From Adiantum capillus-veneris (lineage: Eukaryota > Streptophyta > Polypodiopsida > Polypodiales > Pteridaceae): a stretch of DNA of 64,000 bases. The stretch spans positions 149,497,640 to 149,561,639 of the forward strand of contig CM043955.1 in the NCBI GenBank assembly GCA_014529385.2. The letters run 5' to 3'. The translations under genes and the position numbers were made by a program. The notes beneath the pieces are model-generated. The model was not told the origin of the DNA. It ran no database searches and was given only the letters and a program-made list of their open reading frames with translations. Within the stretch, counting starts at the first letter, position 1. The number at the start of each line of letters is the position of its first letter. This document shows, piece by piece, positions 63,600 to 64,000 of the stretch.

Positions 63600-64000
63600 T
63601 TCCTGACATGTTTTGACACCTCAAGCAGGCCCACAGCTTCAAGATGGCGCCAACTGCTACTATATCAGTCTCTGGCAGGTTCCCCCTAGCTCCACACTGT
63701 CCCCACATCTTCCAGAATCGATTTTGGTTGATTTTACTGATTTCTAATGATGAAAATTGGAATATCAGTTAATTCTAGAACCTTAGGATAAGAAAGTCTT
63801 TGTTAATAATAATTACTGAAACCATCCAATTTTTATTAACTAATTGAATTCCTAGTGAAACCTTTCAGCGCCCGTAACTTTTCCAGTTTTTATCGGATTC
63901 TGATTCTGAAAATTACTAACCATAGTAAAGCTCTGCTTATGATTCCAAAAATACCAATATCAGCCATGATTGAATCATTCATCAGTGGTTTTCAATTTTA
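63600..64000. other. Unassigned DNA
   Basis: No gene recognised. The minus strand holds TTGGCGCCATCTTG near 63650, which resembles a primer site only in its first eight bases. Confidence 0.4.

Noticed and set aside
63640-63670. Minus-strand TTGGCGCC as a primer site
   Set aside because: Only the first eight bases fit and no LTR end precedes it.

Overview
This window looks like repeat-rich nuclear DNA of a land plant. It is packed with LTR retrotransposons of the Ty3/gypsy and Ty1/copia superfamilies. The copia elements use the usual plant primer site for initiator tRNA-Met (TGGTATCAGAGC). Two gypsy-type elements use TTGGCGCC-type sites like those of the plant Athila/Tat group. I saw no host gene, tRNA, rRNA or CRISPR array. 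I cannot place the plant more precisely.

Layout of the left three quarters, read as a nest. Element C (39202-49092, gypsy-type, with gag and protease but no RT or integrase) appears to hold element O in its 5' LTR. Only the right part of O is in the window (about 8691-39201). O carries no pol. It encodes a protein of roughly 1,100 codons with a long coiled coil. O's leader is followed on the left by gypsy element A (1 to about 8690). O's reading frame is split by element I (12116-36989, 5-bp target duplication GCTAG). I is a relative of O, also without pol, and has three LTRs. I's leader is in turn occupied by a young copia element (14628-19794, duplication TACAG, LTRs differing at one of 227 bases) and by gypsy element B (about 19795-31030).

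Layout of the right quarter. 49093-51029 is a minus-strand copia fragment into which C inserted. 51223-51453 is an old solo copia LTR. 51454-56220 is unassigned DNA with microsatellites and small tandem repeats. 56231-59775 is a decayed minus-strand gypsy pol (element D) of C's family. 59776-64000 is AT-rich and holds about eight copies of a ~150-bp tandem repeat and a possible minus-strand gene start.

Three things look unusual. (1) Elements A, B and D carry a second retropepsin-like domain after integrase, besides the usual one before RT. (2) Elements A and B carry a tandem duplication of the whole RNase H-integrase linker plus the H2C2 zinc-binding domain. (3) Elements O and I encode related coiled-coil proteins, and each has its own palindrome repeated through the leader. 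In I the palindrome is a perfect 24-mer, and four of its copies are spaced 284-285 bp apart. The shared design (LTR, leader with symmetric sites, coiled-coil protein, polypurine tract, LTR, no enzymes) suggests a non-autonomous element system that borrows enzymes from elements such as A and B. That dependence is inference.
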